A program made the position numbers and the translations under genes. The notes beneath the pieces were generated by a model that had not been told where the DNA came from, ran no database searches, and saw only the letters and a list, made by a program, of their open reading frames with translations. DNA of 64,000 nt from Inia geoffrensis (Eukaryota > Chordata > Mammalia > Artiodactyla > Iniidae): NCBI GenBank assembly GCA_036417435.1, contig CM070899.1, forward strand, positions 103,294,368 to 103,358,367. The letters run 5' to 3'. Positions 33,945-47,139 of the stretch are shown in pieces (position 1 is the stretch's first letter; every line of letters starts with the position of its first letter).

Positions 33945-36900
33945 CTAATTCTGGTCAATTAGAGGCAGCAAGACACATTTGCCCAGATACCACTTATGTG
34001 TGCCGTCTCAATAGGGATACAAAGGAAACTAGTAAAGAAAGGAAACACAGGTTCACAAAGGGAAGAAAGAAGCGAGGGGTTCCCACAGGGGCAAATTGGA
34101 GACCGGGGAAGGGGGAATTCGGAGATTGGGATTAACAGTAACACACTTAACGTATCCAAAAGTGCTCATCAAGGGCAACACACCCAAAAGCACAGGGAAT
34201 GCTACAACACATTCCTCGATAAACTAACAGGGCAAAGAATCCGAAACCCTACAGGTACAGCTACGTTTATACTTGCATCAAGTGGCTGTAGACCTCAAAC
34301 AGACGCAACACTGTATATGAACTAGGCTGAAAGACAAAAGGACTGTTCAATGACAAGGCAAGTAAGGGGTTAAGACATGCCCACTTTCTTACCTCAGGCC
34401 TCTTTGTCGTCGGCGGGTGTCAGACCCCTGGAGCCTCAGCAGGCCTGTGTCCCCCGGCTGGAGGATGCTGCTGCTCTTCTCCCCTGCGTGGTACCACAAT
34501 CTCCCGATCCAACAGGGCCCTCCTACAGGTAAGCACAGCCTGGTGTACCCAAATGACTGTGGAACAGCTGAGAGGGAAGGGTTGTGAAGAAACCGCATCT
34601 CCACAGCTCCTGCTAGGCAAGTGCCCACCTCCACCCCACTTCATTAGAGTCGCCCCACCTGCGAACCACGGCACCCTCCGAGTAGCCCACTGGCAAGGCC
34701 TGCGACATGCCTGGGGTGGGGCAGTGCAGGTGAAGGGGCAGGAGGTGAGCCTACAAAAGCCCAGGGATGTGTGTTTAGCTGCGTTCTACTCCCCATTTCC
34801 AATACAATGCCGGGAACCCCGCTAAGGCTTTGGTTCCCCACGTTACCAGAGACGACACGTAGTGGTGCTGCCGCCTTTTGGCACACTGCCGTAACGACCT
34901 TACCAACTGTGCTGAAGGGCACCTATCATTCACAAGGCTTAAGGCCTACGGCTTTGCAGACACAACCCTGCCCTCAAGAAATATCCTGCGCTGGGTAATC
35001 TGAATCAAATTCAAATCAGGCCCGACTCTCAGGCGGGAACCTTTCAAGAAATCAGTGGTACTCACCGGCGTTTTAGAAAACAGCACATTCAAAACAAAAT
35101 ATGCTCAGGATCTGTCATGATTCGAGAGTGGAAAGAAAGCTAGACGAGGTGTTCCCTGGCTGCAGTCCTCTCAAACCCTAAAAGCGTAAGAGCTCAACAG
35201 GGCATGCCAGAAAGAGAAGCCAGGTATTGCTGTTGGTCGGATTGTAAATTGCTAACAGCCGGTAATGAGGATCACTAGGCATATTCCTTACCAAACTAAA
35301 CACTGGATGTACCACCAGATTCAGCAACTCCGCTACAGGTCGTGTAACCAGAGACTGGCATCATTGGAAGGAAGCACTTGCAGCCCAGCTGTCCTTGTTG
35401 TACCCATGACCACAGCCAAGACATACAAACGAAAGAAATGGGGAGCGAGGGGTGAATGGAGAAAGATGTTCTGCTACCTACACACCCTCGACTACCACTC
35501 AGCCACAGGGCAAAATGAACCCATAGTCTTTGCAGCAGCCTGGGTGGAGCAGTAGATGATCTCACTAATTCTGGTCAATTAGAGGCAGCAAGACACATAT
35601 CCCCGCATATCACACTTATGTGTGCCGTCTAAATGCGGATACTATGGAAGCAAGTACACAATGGAAACTCAGGCTCACAAAGGGAAGAAAGAAGCCTGGA
35701 GTTCCCTCAGGGGGAAATTGGAGACCGGGGAAGGGTGAAGTAGGAGGTCGGGATTCACAGAAACACGCTTAACGTATCCAAAAGTGCTCATCAAGGGCGA
35801 CCCAGGCACAAGCACAGGGAACGCTACTAAACATTCTTAAATAAACGAAGATTGCAAAGAATCCGAAACCCTGCGGGTACAGCTACGTGTACAATTGTAT
35901 CGGGTGGCTGTACAACTCAAACAGACACAACATTGTATATGAACTAGGCTGAAACGGAAAAGGACTGTTCAATGACAAGGCAAGTGAGGGCTTAAGAAAT
36001 GCCTACTCTGTTACCTCAGGCCTCTGTGAAGTTGTTACCACGGTAACGGCCCCTGGAGCCTCGGCAGGCCTGGGTCCCACGGCCGGAGCCTGCTGCTGCT
36101 GAGGCAGCAAGGGAGGAGGACGTGCCTCCTGACCAGCGGCACCTCGGGCCGCTACTGCCCATTCTCCCCTGCGTGTTACCGCAGTCTCCCGATCCAACGT
36201 GGCCCTCGTACAGGTAAGCAAATCCTGGTGTACCCAAATGAGGGTGGAGCAGCTGAGACGGAAGAGCGGTGAGGAAACCGGATCTCCACAGCTCCTGCTA
36301 GGCAGGTTCCCATCTCCAGCCCCCATCATCAGAGTCGCCCCACCTGCGAACCACAGCACCCTCCGAATAGCCCACCTGAAAGGCTTTCGATATGCCTGGG
36401 GTGGGGCAGTGCAGATTCAGGGGCAGGAGGTGAGCATACACAAGCCCAGGATTGTGTGTTTAGCCGCGTTCGACTCCCCTTTTCCAATCCGACACCGGGA
36501 TCCCCGCTAAGGCTTTCTTTCCCCAAGTTACCAGAGATGACACGGAGTAGTGCTGTCGCCTTGTGGCACACTGCCGTAACAACATTACCAACTGTGCTGA
36601 AAGGCAACTATCATTCACAAGGCCTAAGGCCTGCGGCTTTGCAGACACAACCCTGCCCTCAAGAAATATCCTGGGCTGGGTAATCTGAAATGAATTCAAA
36701 TCCGGCCCGACTCTCAGGCGGAAAGATTTCAAGACCTCAGTGGTACTCACCTGCGTTTTAGAAAACAGCACATTCAAATGAAAAGATGCTCAGGATCTGT
36801 CATGATTAGAGAGTGAAAAGAAAGCTAGACGAGGAGTTCCCTGTCTGCGGTCCACTCAAATCCTAAAATTTTAAGTGCTCAAGAGGGCATGCCAAAAGGA

Positions 36901-37248
36901 GAAGCCAGCTATTGCTCTTGGTGCGATTGTAAATTGGTAACAGCCGCTATGAGGATAGGTAGGCACATTCCTGACCAAACTGAACGCTGGAGGTACCACG
37001 AGATTCGGCAACCCCGCTGCTGGTCGTAGAACCAGAGACTAGCATCATTGGAAGGAAGCAGTTGCACCCCAGCATTCCATGTGGTACCCTTGACCCCAAC
37101 GAAGACATACAAACGAACCAACTGTCGAGCGAGTGGCGAAGGGAGAAAGATGTGCTGCTACCTACACACCCTCGACTAGCACTCAGCCACAGAACAAAAT
37201 GAACTCATACTATTTGCAGCAGCATGGGTGGAGCACTAGATGATCTCA
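33945..37248 (-). repeat. X2-class dimer (higher-order copy 1)
   Basis: X2 markers are confined to the B half: CAAAACAAAATATGCTC near 35090, AGATTCAGCAAC near 35327, GAAAGAAATGGGG near 35430, AAATGCGGATAC and GCAAGTACAC near 35632-35657, and CCCAGGCACAAGC near 35801. The A core lacks the usual ATG (AGG at 34513-34515), so the A frame has no start there. Confidence 0.88.
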
Positions 37249-40200
37249 CTAATTCTGGTCAATTAGAGGCAGCAAGACGCATTTGCCCAGACACCACTTA
37301 TGTGTGCAGTCTCAATAGGGATACAAAGGAAGCTACTAAAGAAAGGAAACACAGGTTCACAAAGGGAAGAAAGAAGCGAGGGGTTCACACAGGGGCAAAT
37401 TGGAGACCGGGGAAGGGGGAATTCGGAGATTGGGATTAACAGTAACACACTTAACGTATCCAAAAGTGCTCATCAAGGGCAACACACCCAAAAGCACAGG
37501 GAATGCTACAACACATTCCTCGATAAACTAACAGGGCAAAGAATCCGAAACCCTAAAGTACAGCTACGTTTATACTTGCATCAAGTGGCTGTAGAACTCA
37601 AACAGACGCAACACTGTATATGAACTAGGCTGAAAGAAAAAAGGACTGTTCAATGACAAGGCAAGTAAGGGGTTAAGAAATGCCCACTTTCTTACCTCAG
37701 GCCTCTTTGTCGTCGGCGGGGTGTCAGACCCCTGGAGCCTCAGCAGGCCTGTGTCCCGCGGCTGGAGGATGCTGCTGCTCTTCTCCCCTGCGTGGTACCA
37801 CAATCTCCCGATCCAACATGGCCCTCCTACAGGTAAGCATAGCCTGGTGTACCCAAATGATGGTGGAACAGCTGAGAGGGAAGGGCTGTGAAGAAACCGG
37901 ATCTCCACAGCTCCTGCTAGGCAAGTTCCCACCTCCAGCCCACTTCATTAGAGTCGCCCCACCTGCGAGCCACGGCACCCTCCGAGTAGCCCACTGGCAA
38001 GGCCTGCAACATGCCTCGGGTGGGACAGTGCAGGTGAAGGGGCAGGAGGTGAGCCTACAAAAGCCCAGGGATGTGTGTTTAGCTGCGTTCGACTCCCCAT
38101 TTCCAATACAACGCCGGGAACCCCGCTAAGGCTTTGGTTACCCACGTTACCAGAGACGACACGTAGTAGTGCTGCCGCCTTTTGGCACACTGCCGTAACA
38201 ACCTTACCAACTGTGCTGAAGGGCACCTATCAGGCTTTGCAGACACAACCCTGCCCTCAAGAAATATCCTGCGCTGGGTAATCTGAAACGAATTCAAATC
38301 ACGCCCGACACTCAGGCAGGAACCTTTCAAGAAGTCAGTGGTACTCACCGGCGTTTTAGAAAACAGCACATTCAAAACAAAATATGCTCAGTATCTGTCA
38401 TGATTCGAGAGTGGAAAGAAAGCTAGACGAGGTGTTCCCTGGCTGCAGTCCTCTCAAACCCTAAAAGCGTAAGAGCTCAACAGGGCATGCCAGAAAGAGA
38501 AGCCAGGTATTGCTGTTGGTCGGATTGTAAATTGCTAACAGCCGGTAATGAGGATCACTAGGCATATTCCTTACCAAACTAAACACTAGATGTACCACCA
38601 GATTCGGCAACCCCGCTACAGGTCGTGTAACCAGAGACTGGCATCATTGGAAGGAAGCACTTGCAGCCCAGCTGTCCTTGTTGTACGCATGACCACAGCC
38701 AAGACATACAAACGAACGAAATGTGGAGCGACGGGTGAATGGAGAAAGATGTTCTGCTACCTACACACCCTCGACTACCACTCAGCCACAGGGCAAAAGG
38801 AACCCATAGTCTTTGCAGCAGCCTGGGTGGAGCAGTAGATGATCTCACTAATTCTGGTCAATTAGAGGCAGCAAGACACATATCCCCGCATATCACACTT
38901 ATGTGTGCCGTCTAAATACGGATACTATGGAAGCTAGTACACAAAGGAAACTCAGGCTCACAAAGGGAAGAAAGAAGCCTGGAGTTCCCTGAGGGGGAAA
39001 TTGGAGACCGGGGAAGGTTGAAGTAGGAGGTCGGGATTCACAGAAACACGCTTAACGTATCCAAAAGTGCTCATCAAGGGCGACCCACGCGCAAGCACAG
39101 GGAACGCTACAAAACATTCCTCAATAAACGAAGATTGCAAAGAATCCGAAACCCTACGGGTACAGCTACGTGTATAATTGCATTGGGTGGCTGTACAACT
39201 CAAACAGACACAACACTGTATATGAACTAGGCTCAAACGGAAAAGGGCTGTTCAATGACAAGGCAAGTGAGGGCTTAAGAAATGCCTACTCTGTTACCTC
39301 AGGCCTCTGTGATGTCGTTACCACGGTAACGGCCCCTGGAGAATCGGCAGGCCTGGGTCCCACGGCCGGAGCCGGCTGCTGCTGAGGCAGCAAGGGAGGA
39401 GGACGTGCCACCTGATCAGCGGCACCTCGGGCCGCTACTGCCCATTCTCCCCTGCGTGTTACCGCAGCCTCCCGATCCAACATGGCCCTCGTACAGGTAA
39501 GCAAAGCCTGGTGTACCCAAATGAGGGTGGAGCAGCTGAGAGGGAAGACCGGTGAGGAAACTGGATCTCCACAGCTCCTGCTAGGGAGGTTCCCACCTCC
39601 AGCCCCCTTCATGAGAGTCGCCCCACCTGCGAACCACGGCACCCTCCGAGTAGCCAACCTGAAAGGCTTCCGATATGCCTGGGGTGGGGCAGTGCAGGTT
39701 CAGGGACAGGAGGTGAGCATACACAAGCGCAGGATTGTGTGTTTAGCCGCGTTCGACTCCCCATTTCCAATCCGACACCGGGATCCACGCTAAGGCTTTC
39801 TTTCCCCAAGTTACCAGAGACGACACGGAGTAGTGCTGCCGCCTTGTGGCACACTGCCGTAACAACATTACCAACTGTGCTGAAAGGCAACTATCATTCA
39901 CAAGGCCTAAGGCCTGCGGCTTTGCAGACACAACCCTGCCCTCAGGAAATATCCTGGGCTGGGTAATCTGAAATGAATTCAAATCCGGCCCGACTCTCAG
40001 GCGGAAAGCTTTCAAGACCTCAGTGGTACTCACCTGCGTTTTAGAAAACAGCACATTCAAATGAAAAGATGCTCAGGATCTGTCATGATTAGAGAGTGAA
40101 AAGAAAGCTAGACGAGGAGTTCCCTGTCTGCGGTCCTCTCAAATCCTAAAATTTTAAGTGCTCAAGAGGGCATGCCAAAAGGATAAGCCAGCTATTGCTC

Positions 40201-40531
40201 TTGGTGCGATTGTAAATTGGTAACAGCCGCTATGAGGATCAGTAGGCACATTCCTGACCAAACTGAACGCTGGAGGTACCACGAGATTCGGCAACCCCGC
40301 TGCAGGTCGTAGAACCAGAGACTAGCATCATTGGAAGGAAGCAGTTGCACCCCAGCATTCCATGTGGTACCCTTGACCCCAACGAAGACATACAAACGAA
40401 CCAACTGTCGAGCGAGTGGCGAAGGGAGAAAGATGTGCTGCTACCTACACACCCTCGACTAGCACTCAGCCACAGAACAAAATGAACTCATACTATTTGC
40501 AGCAGCATGGGTGGAGCACTAGATGATCTCA
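37249..40531 (-). repeat. Y-class dimer with 21-bp deletion (higher-order copy 1)
   Basis: Length 3,283 bp = 3,304 - 21 (deletion between 38232 and 38233) + 1 (extra G in GGGG 37718-37721) - 1 (near 37557). The extra G fuses two short frames into one of 149 codons beginning at 37680. This arises from a single-base repeat variant and is not evidence for a gene. X-box at 39317-39330. Confidence 0.9.
38232..38233. other. 21-bp deletion joint, Y dimer of higher-order copy 1
   Basis: CACCTATCA/GGCTTTGCAG, the reverse complement of the joint at 3626/3627, base for base. It is diagnostic for the Y class. Confidence 0.9.
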
Positions 40532-43500
40532 CTAATTCTGGTCAATTAGAGGCAGCAAGACTCATTTGCCCAGACACCACTTATGTGTGCAGTCTCAATA
40601 GGGATACAAAGGAAGCTACTAAATAAAGGAAACACAGGTTCACAAAGGGAAGAAAGAAGCGAGGGGTTCCCACAGGGGCAAATTGGAGACCGGGGAAGGG
40701 GGAATTCGGAGATTGGGATTAACAGTAACACACTTAACGTATCCAAAAGTGCTCATCAAGGGCAACACACACAAAAGCACAGGGAAAGCTACAACACATT
40801 CCTCGATAAACTAACAGGGCAAAGAATCCGAAACCCTACAGGTACAGCTACGTTTATACTTGAATCAAGTGGCTGTAGAACTCAAACAGACGCAACACTG
40901 TATATGAACTAGGCTGAAAGAAAAAAGGACTGTTCAATGACAAGGCAAGTAAGGGGTTAAGAAATGCCCAGTTTCTTACCTCAGGCCTCTTTGTCGTCGG
41001 CGGGTGTCAGACCCCTGGAGCCTCAGCAGGCCTGTGTCCCGCGGCTGGAGGATGCTGCTGCTCTTCTCCCCTGCGTGGTACCACAATCTCCCGATCCAAC
41101 ATGGCCCTCCTACAGGTAAGCATAGCCTGGTGTACCCACATGACTGTGGAACAGCTGAGAGGGAAGGGTTGTGAAGGAACCGCATCTCCACAGCTCCTGC
41201 TAGGCAAGTGCCCACCTCCAGCCCACTTCATTAGAGTCGCCCCACCTGCGAGCCACGGCACCCTCCGAGTAGCCCACTGGCAAGGCCTGCGACATGCCTG
41301 GGGTGGGGCAGTGCAGGTGAAGGGGCAGGAGGTGAGCCTACAAAAGCCCAGGGATGTGTGTTTAGCTGCGTTCTACTCCCCATTTCCAATACAATGCCGG
41401 GAACCCCGCTAAGGCTTTGGTTCCTCACGTTACCAGAGACGACACGTAGTGGTGCTGCCGCCTTTTGGCACACTGCCGTAACGACCTTACCAACTGTGCT
41501 GAAGGGCACCTATCATTCACAAGGCTTAAGGCCTACGGCTTTGCAGACACAACCCTGCCCTCAAGAAATATCCTGCGCTGGGTAATCTGAATCGAATTCA
41601 AATCAGGCCCGACTCTCAGGCGGGAACCTTTCAAGAACTCAGTGGTACTCACCGGCGTTTTAGAAAACAGCACATTCAAACCAAAAGATGCTCAGGATCT
41701 GTCATGATTCGAGAGTGGAAAGAAAGCTAGACGAGGTGTTCCCTGGCTGCAGTCCTCTCAAACCCTAAAAGAGTAAGAGCTCAACAGGGCATGCCAGAAA
41801 GAGAAGCCAGGTATTGCTGTTGGTCGGATTGTAAATTGCTAACAGCCGGTAATGAGGATCACTAGGCATATTCCTTACGAAACTAAACACTGGATGTACC
41901 ACCAGATTCGGCAACCCCGCTACAGGTCGTGTAACCAGAGGCTAGCATCATTGGAAGGAAGCACTTGCAGCCCAGCTGTCCTTGTGCTACCCATGACTAC
42001 AGCCAAGGCATACAAACAAACGAAATGGGGAGCGAGGGGTGAATGGAGAAAGATGTTCTGCTACCTACACACCCTCGACTACCACTCAGCCACAGGGCAA
42101 AATGTACTCATAGTCTTTGCAGCAGCCTGGGTGGAGCAGTAGATGATCTCACTAATTCTGGTCAATTAGAGGCAGCAAGACACATATCCCCGCATATCAC
42201 ACTTATGTGTGCCGTCTAAATACGGATACTATGGAAGCTAGAACACAAAGGAAACTCAGGCTCACAAAGGGAAGAAAGAAGCCTGGAGTTCACTCAGGGG
42301 GAATTTGGAGACCGCGGAAGGGTGAAGTAGGAGGTCGGGATTCACAGAAACACGCTTAACGTATCCAAAAGTGCTCATCAAGGGCGACCCACCCGCAAGC
42401 ACAGGGAACGCTACAAAACATTAGTCAATAAACGAAGAGTGCAAAGAATCCGAAACCCTGCGGGTACAGCTACGTGTACAATTGCATCGGGTGGCTGTAC
42501 AACTCAAACAGACACAACATTGTATATGAACCAGGCTGAAACGGAAAAGGACTGTTCAATGACAAGGGAAGTGAGGGCTTAAGAAATGCCTACTCTGTTA
42601 CCTCAGGCCTCTGTGAAGTTGTTACCACGGTAACGGCCCCTGGAGCCTCGGCAGGCCTGGGTCCCACGGCCGGAGCCGGCTGCTGCTGAGGCAGCAAGGG
42701 AGGAGGATGTGCCACCTGACCAGTGGCACCTCGGGCCGCTACTGCCCATTCTCCCCTGCGTGTTACCGCAGTGTCCCGATCCAACGTGGCCCTCGTACAG
42801 GTAAGCAAAGCCTGGTGTACCCAAATGAGGGTGGAGCAGCTGAGAGGGAAGAGCGGTGAGGAAACCGGATCTCCACAGCTCCTGCTAGGCAGGTTCCCAC
42901 CTCCAGCCCCCTTCATCAGAGTCGCCCCACCTGCGAACCACGGCACCCTCCGAGTAGCCAACCTGAAAGGCTTCCGATATGCCTGGGGTGGGGCAGTGCA
43001 GGTTCAGGGGCAGGAGGTGAGCATACACAAGCCCAGGATTGTGTGTTTAGCCGCGTTCGACTCCCCATTTCCAATCCGACACCGGGATCCCCGCTAAGGC
43101 TTTCTTTCCCCAAGTTACCAGAGACGACACGGAGTAGTGCTGCCGCCTTGTGGCACACTGCCGTAACAACATTACCAACTGTGCTGAAAGGCAACTATCA
43201 TTCACAAGGCCTAAGGCCTGCGGCTTTGCAGACACAACCCTACCCTCAAGAAATATCCTGGGCTGGGTAATCTGAAATGAATTCAAATCAGGCCCGACTC
43301 TCAGGCGGAAAGCTTTCAAGACCTCAGTGGTACTCACCTGAGTTTTAGAAAACAGCACATTCAAATGAAAAGATGCTCAGGATCTGTCATGATTAGAGAG
43401 TGAAAAGAAAGCTAGACGAGGAGTTCCCTGTCTGCACTCCTCTCAAATCCTAAAATTTTAAGTGCTCAAGAGGGCATGCCAAAAGGAGAAGCCAGCTATT

Positions 43501-43835
43501 GCTGTTGGTGCGATTGTAAATTGGCAACAGCCGCTATGAGGATAGGTAGGCACATTCCTGACCAAACTGAACGCTGGAGGTACCACGAGATTCGGCAACC
43601 CCGCTGCAGGTCGTAGAACCAGAGACTAGCATCATTGGAAGGAAGCAGTTGCACCCCAGCATTCCATGTGGTACCCTTGACCCCAACGAAGACATACAAA
43701 CGAACCAACTGTCGAGCGAGTGGCGAAGGGAGAAAGATGTGCTGCTACCTACACACCCTCGACTAGCACTCAGCCACAGAACAAAATGAACTCATACTAT
43801 TTGCAGCAGCATGGGTGGAGCACTAGATGATCTCA
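40532..43835 (-). repeat. Z-class dimer (higher-order copy 1)
   Basis: Z markers: GAAGCTACTAAATAAAGG near 40612, ACACACACAAAAGC near 40766, AGGGAAAGC near 40782, and TTGAATCAAG near 40860. The B half is X1-like (CAAGGCATACAAACAAACG near 42005), with a private CATTAGTCAATAAAC near 42419. Confidence 0.9.
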
Positions 43836-46800
43836 CTAATTCTGGTCAATTAGAGGCAGCAAGACACATTTGCCCAGATACCACTTATGTGTGCCGTCTC
43901 AATAGGGATACAAAGGAAACTAGTAAAGAAAGGAAACACAGGTTCACAAAGGGAAGAAAGAAGCGAGGGGTTCCCACAGGGGCAAATTGGAGACCGGGGA
44001 AGGGGGAATTCGGAGATTGGGATTAACAGTAACACACTTAACGTATCCAAAAGTGCTCATCAAGGGCAACACACCCAAAAGCACAGGGAATGCTACAACA
44101 CATTCCTCGATAAACTAACAGGGCAAAGAATCCGAAACCCTACAGGTACAGCTACGTTTATACTTGCATCAAGTGGCTGTAGACCTCAAACAGACGCAAC
44201 ACTGTATATGAACTAGGCTGAAAGACAAAAGGACTGTTCAATGACAAGGCAAGTAAGGGGTTAAGACATGCCCACTTTCTTACCTCAGGCCTCTTTGTCG
44301 TCGGCGGGTGTCAGACTCCTGGAGCCTCAGCAGGCCTGTGTCCCCCGGCTGGAGGATGCTGCTGCTCTTCTCCCCTGCGTGGTACCACAATCTCCCGATC
44401 CAACATGGCCCTCCTACAGGTAAGCACAGCCTGGTGTACCCAAATGACTGTGGAACAGCTGAGAGGGAAGGGTTGTGAAGAAACCGCATCTCCACAGCTC
44501 CTGCTAGGCAAGTGCCCACCTCCACCCCACTTCATTAGAGTCGCCCCACCTGCGAACCACGGCACCCTCCGAGTAGCCCACTGGCAAGGCCTGCGACATG
44601 CCTGGGGTGGGGCAGTGCAGGTGAAGGGGCAGGAGGTGAGCCTACAAAAGCCCAGGGATGTGTGTTTAGCTGCGTTCTACTCCCCATTTCCAATACAATG
44701 CCGGGAACCCCGCTAAGGCTTTGGTTCCCCACGTTACCAGAGACGACACGTAGTGGTGCTGCCGCCTTTTGGCACACTGCAGTAACGACCTTACCAACTG
44801 TTCTGAAGGGCACCTATCATTCACAAGGCTTAAGGCCTACGGCTTTGCAGACACAACCCTGCCCTCAAGAAATATCCTGCGCTGGGTAATCTGAATCGAA
44901 TTCAAATCAGGCCCGACTCTCAGGCGGGAACCTTTCAAGAACTCAGTGGTACTCACCGGCGTTTTAGAAAACAGCACATTCAAACCAAAAGATGCTCAGG
45001 ATCTGTCATGATTCGAGAGTGGAAAGAAAGCTAGACGAGGTGTTCCCTGGCTGCAGTCCTCTCAAACCCTAAAAGAGTAAGAGCTCAACAGGGCATGCCA
45101 GAAAGAGAAGCCAGGTATTGCTGTTGGTCGGATTGTAAATTGCTAACAGCCGGTAATGAGGATCACTAGGCATATTCCTTACGAAACTAAACACTGGATG
45201 TACCACCAGATTCGGCAACCCCGCTACAGGTCGTGTAACCAGAGGCTAGCATCATTGGAAGGAAGCACTTGCAGCCCAGCTGTCCTTGTGCTACCCATGA
45301 CTACAGCCAAGGCATACAAACAAACGAAATGGGGAGCGAGGGGTGAATGGAGAAAGATGTTCTGCTACCTACACACCCTCGACTACCACTCAGCCACAGG
45401 GCAAAATGTACTCATAGTCTTTGCAGCAGCCTGGGTGGAGCAGTAGATGATCTCACTAATTCTGGTCAATTAGAGGCAGCAAGACACATATCCCCGCATA
45501 TCACACTTATGTGTGCCGTCTAAATACGGATACTATGGAAGCTAGAACACAAAGGAAACTCAGGCTCACAAAGGGAAGAAAGAAGCCTGGAGTTCACTCA
45601 GGGGGAATTTGGAGACCGCGGAAGGGTGAAGTAGGAGGTCGGGATTCACAGAAACACGCTTAACGTATCCAAAAGTGCTCATCAAGGGCGACCCACCCGC
45701 AAGCACAGGGAACGCTACAAAACATTCCTCAATAAACGAAGAGTGCAAAGAATCCGAAACCCTGCGGGTACAGCTACGTGTACAATTGCATCGGGTGGCT
45801 GTACAACTCAAACAGACACAACATTGTATATGAACCAGGCTGAAACGGAAAAGGACTGTTCAATGACAAGGGAAGTGAGGGCTTAAGAAATGCCTACTCT
45901 GTTACCTCAGGCCTCTGTGAAGTTGTTACCACGGTAACGGCCCCTGGAGCCTCGGCAGGCCTGGGTCCCACGGCCGGAGCCGGCTGCTGCTGAGGCAGCA
46001 AGGGAGGAGGATGTGCCACCTGACCAGTGGCACCTCGGGCCGCTACTGCCCATTCTCCCCTGCGTGTTACCGCAGTGTCCCGATCCAACGTGGCCCTCGT
46101 ACAGGTAAGCAAAGCCTGGTGTACCCAAATGAGGGTGGAGCAGCTGAGAGGGAAGAGCGGTGAGGAAACCGGATCTCCACAGCTCCTGCTAGGCAGGTTC
46201 CCACCTCCAGCCCCCTTCATCAGAGTCGCCCCACCTGCGAACCACGGCACCCTCCGAGTAGCCAACCTGAAAGGCTTCCGATATGCCTGGGGTGGGGCAG
46301 TGCAGGTTCAGGGGCAGGAGGTGAGCATACACAAGCCCAGGATTGTGTGTTTAGCCGCGTTCGACTCCCCATTTCCAATCCGACACCGGGATCCCCGCTA
46401 AGGCTTTCTTTCCCCAAGTTACCAGAGACGACACGGAGTAGTGCTGCCGCCTTGTGGCACACTGCCGTAACAACATTACCAACTGTGCTGAAAGGCAACT
46501 ATCATTCACAAGGCCTAAGGCCTGCGGCTTTGCAGACACAACCCTACCCTCAAGAAATATCCTGGGCTGGGTAATCTGAAATGAATTCAAATCAGGCCCG
46601 ACTCTCAGGCGGAAAGCTTTCAAGACCTCAGTGGTACTCACCTGAGTTTTAGAAAACAGCACATTCAAATGAAAAGATGCTCAGGATCTGTCATGATTAG
46701 AGAGTGAAATGAAAGCTAGACGAGGAGTTCCCTGTCTGCACTCCTCTCAAATCCTAAAATTTTAAGTGCTCAAGAGGGCATGCCAAAAGGAGAAGCCAGC

Positions 46801-47139
46801 TATTGCTGTTGGTGCGATTGTAAATTGGCAACAGCCGCTATGAGGATAGGTAGGCACATTCCTGACCAAACTGAACGCTGGAGGTACCACGAGATTCGGA
46901 AAACCCGCTGCAGGTCGTAGAACCAGAGACTAGCATCATTGGAAGGAAGCAGTTGCACCCCAGCATTCCATGTGGTACCCTTGACCCCAACGAAGACATA
47001 CAAACGAACCAACTGTCGAGCGAGTGGCGAAGGGAGAAAGATGTGCTGCTACCTACACACCCTCGACTAGCACTCAGCCACAGAACAAAATGCACTTATA
47101 CTATTTGCAGCAGCATGGGTGGAGCACTAGATGATCTCA
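43836..47139 (-). repeat. X1-class dimer (higher-order copy 2)
   Basis: X1 markers plus TTCGGAAAACCC near 46896 and AAATGCACTTATAC near 47089. Both recur in the X1 dimer of copy 3 at +13,196, but the second is absent from the X1 copies at 24-34 kb. X-box at 45925-45938. Confidence 0.88.

Larger units (their letters stand above)
30641..43835 (-). repeat. Higher-order repeat copy 1 (X1-X2-Y-Z), 13,195 bp
   Basis: Four dimers in fixed order: X1 30641-33944, X2 33945-37248, Y 37249-40531, Z 40532-43835. It is one base shorter than copy 2 because of a loss near 37557 (CCTAAAGTAC instead of CCTACAAGTAC). By eye the copies differ at well under 1 in 100 bases, while different classes within one unit differ much more. 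That pattern defines a genuine higher-order repeat. Confidence 0.92.

Noticed and set aside
37680..38129. Longest open frame (149 codons), repeated at 50876-51325
   Set aside because: It exists only because the Y class has one extra G (37718-37721, 50914-50917) that fuses two shorter frames. It overlaps an equally open antisense frame. No known domain, signal peptide or selection signature is visible.
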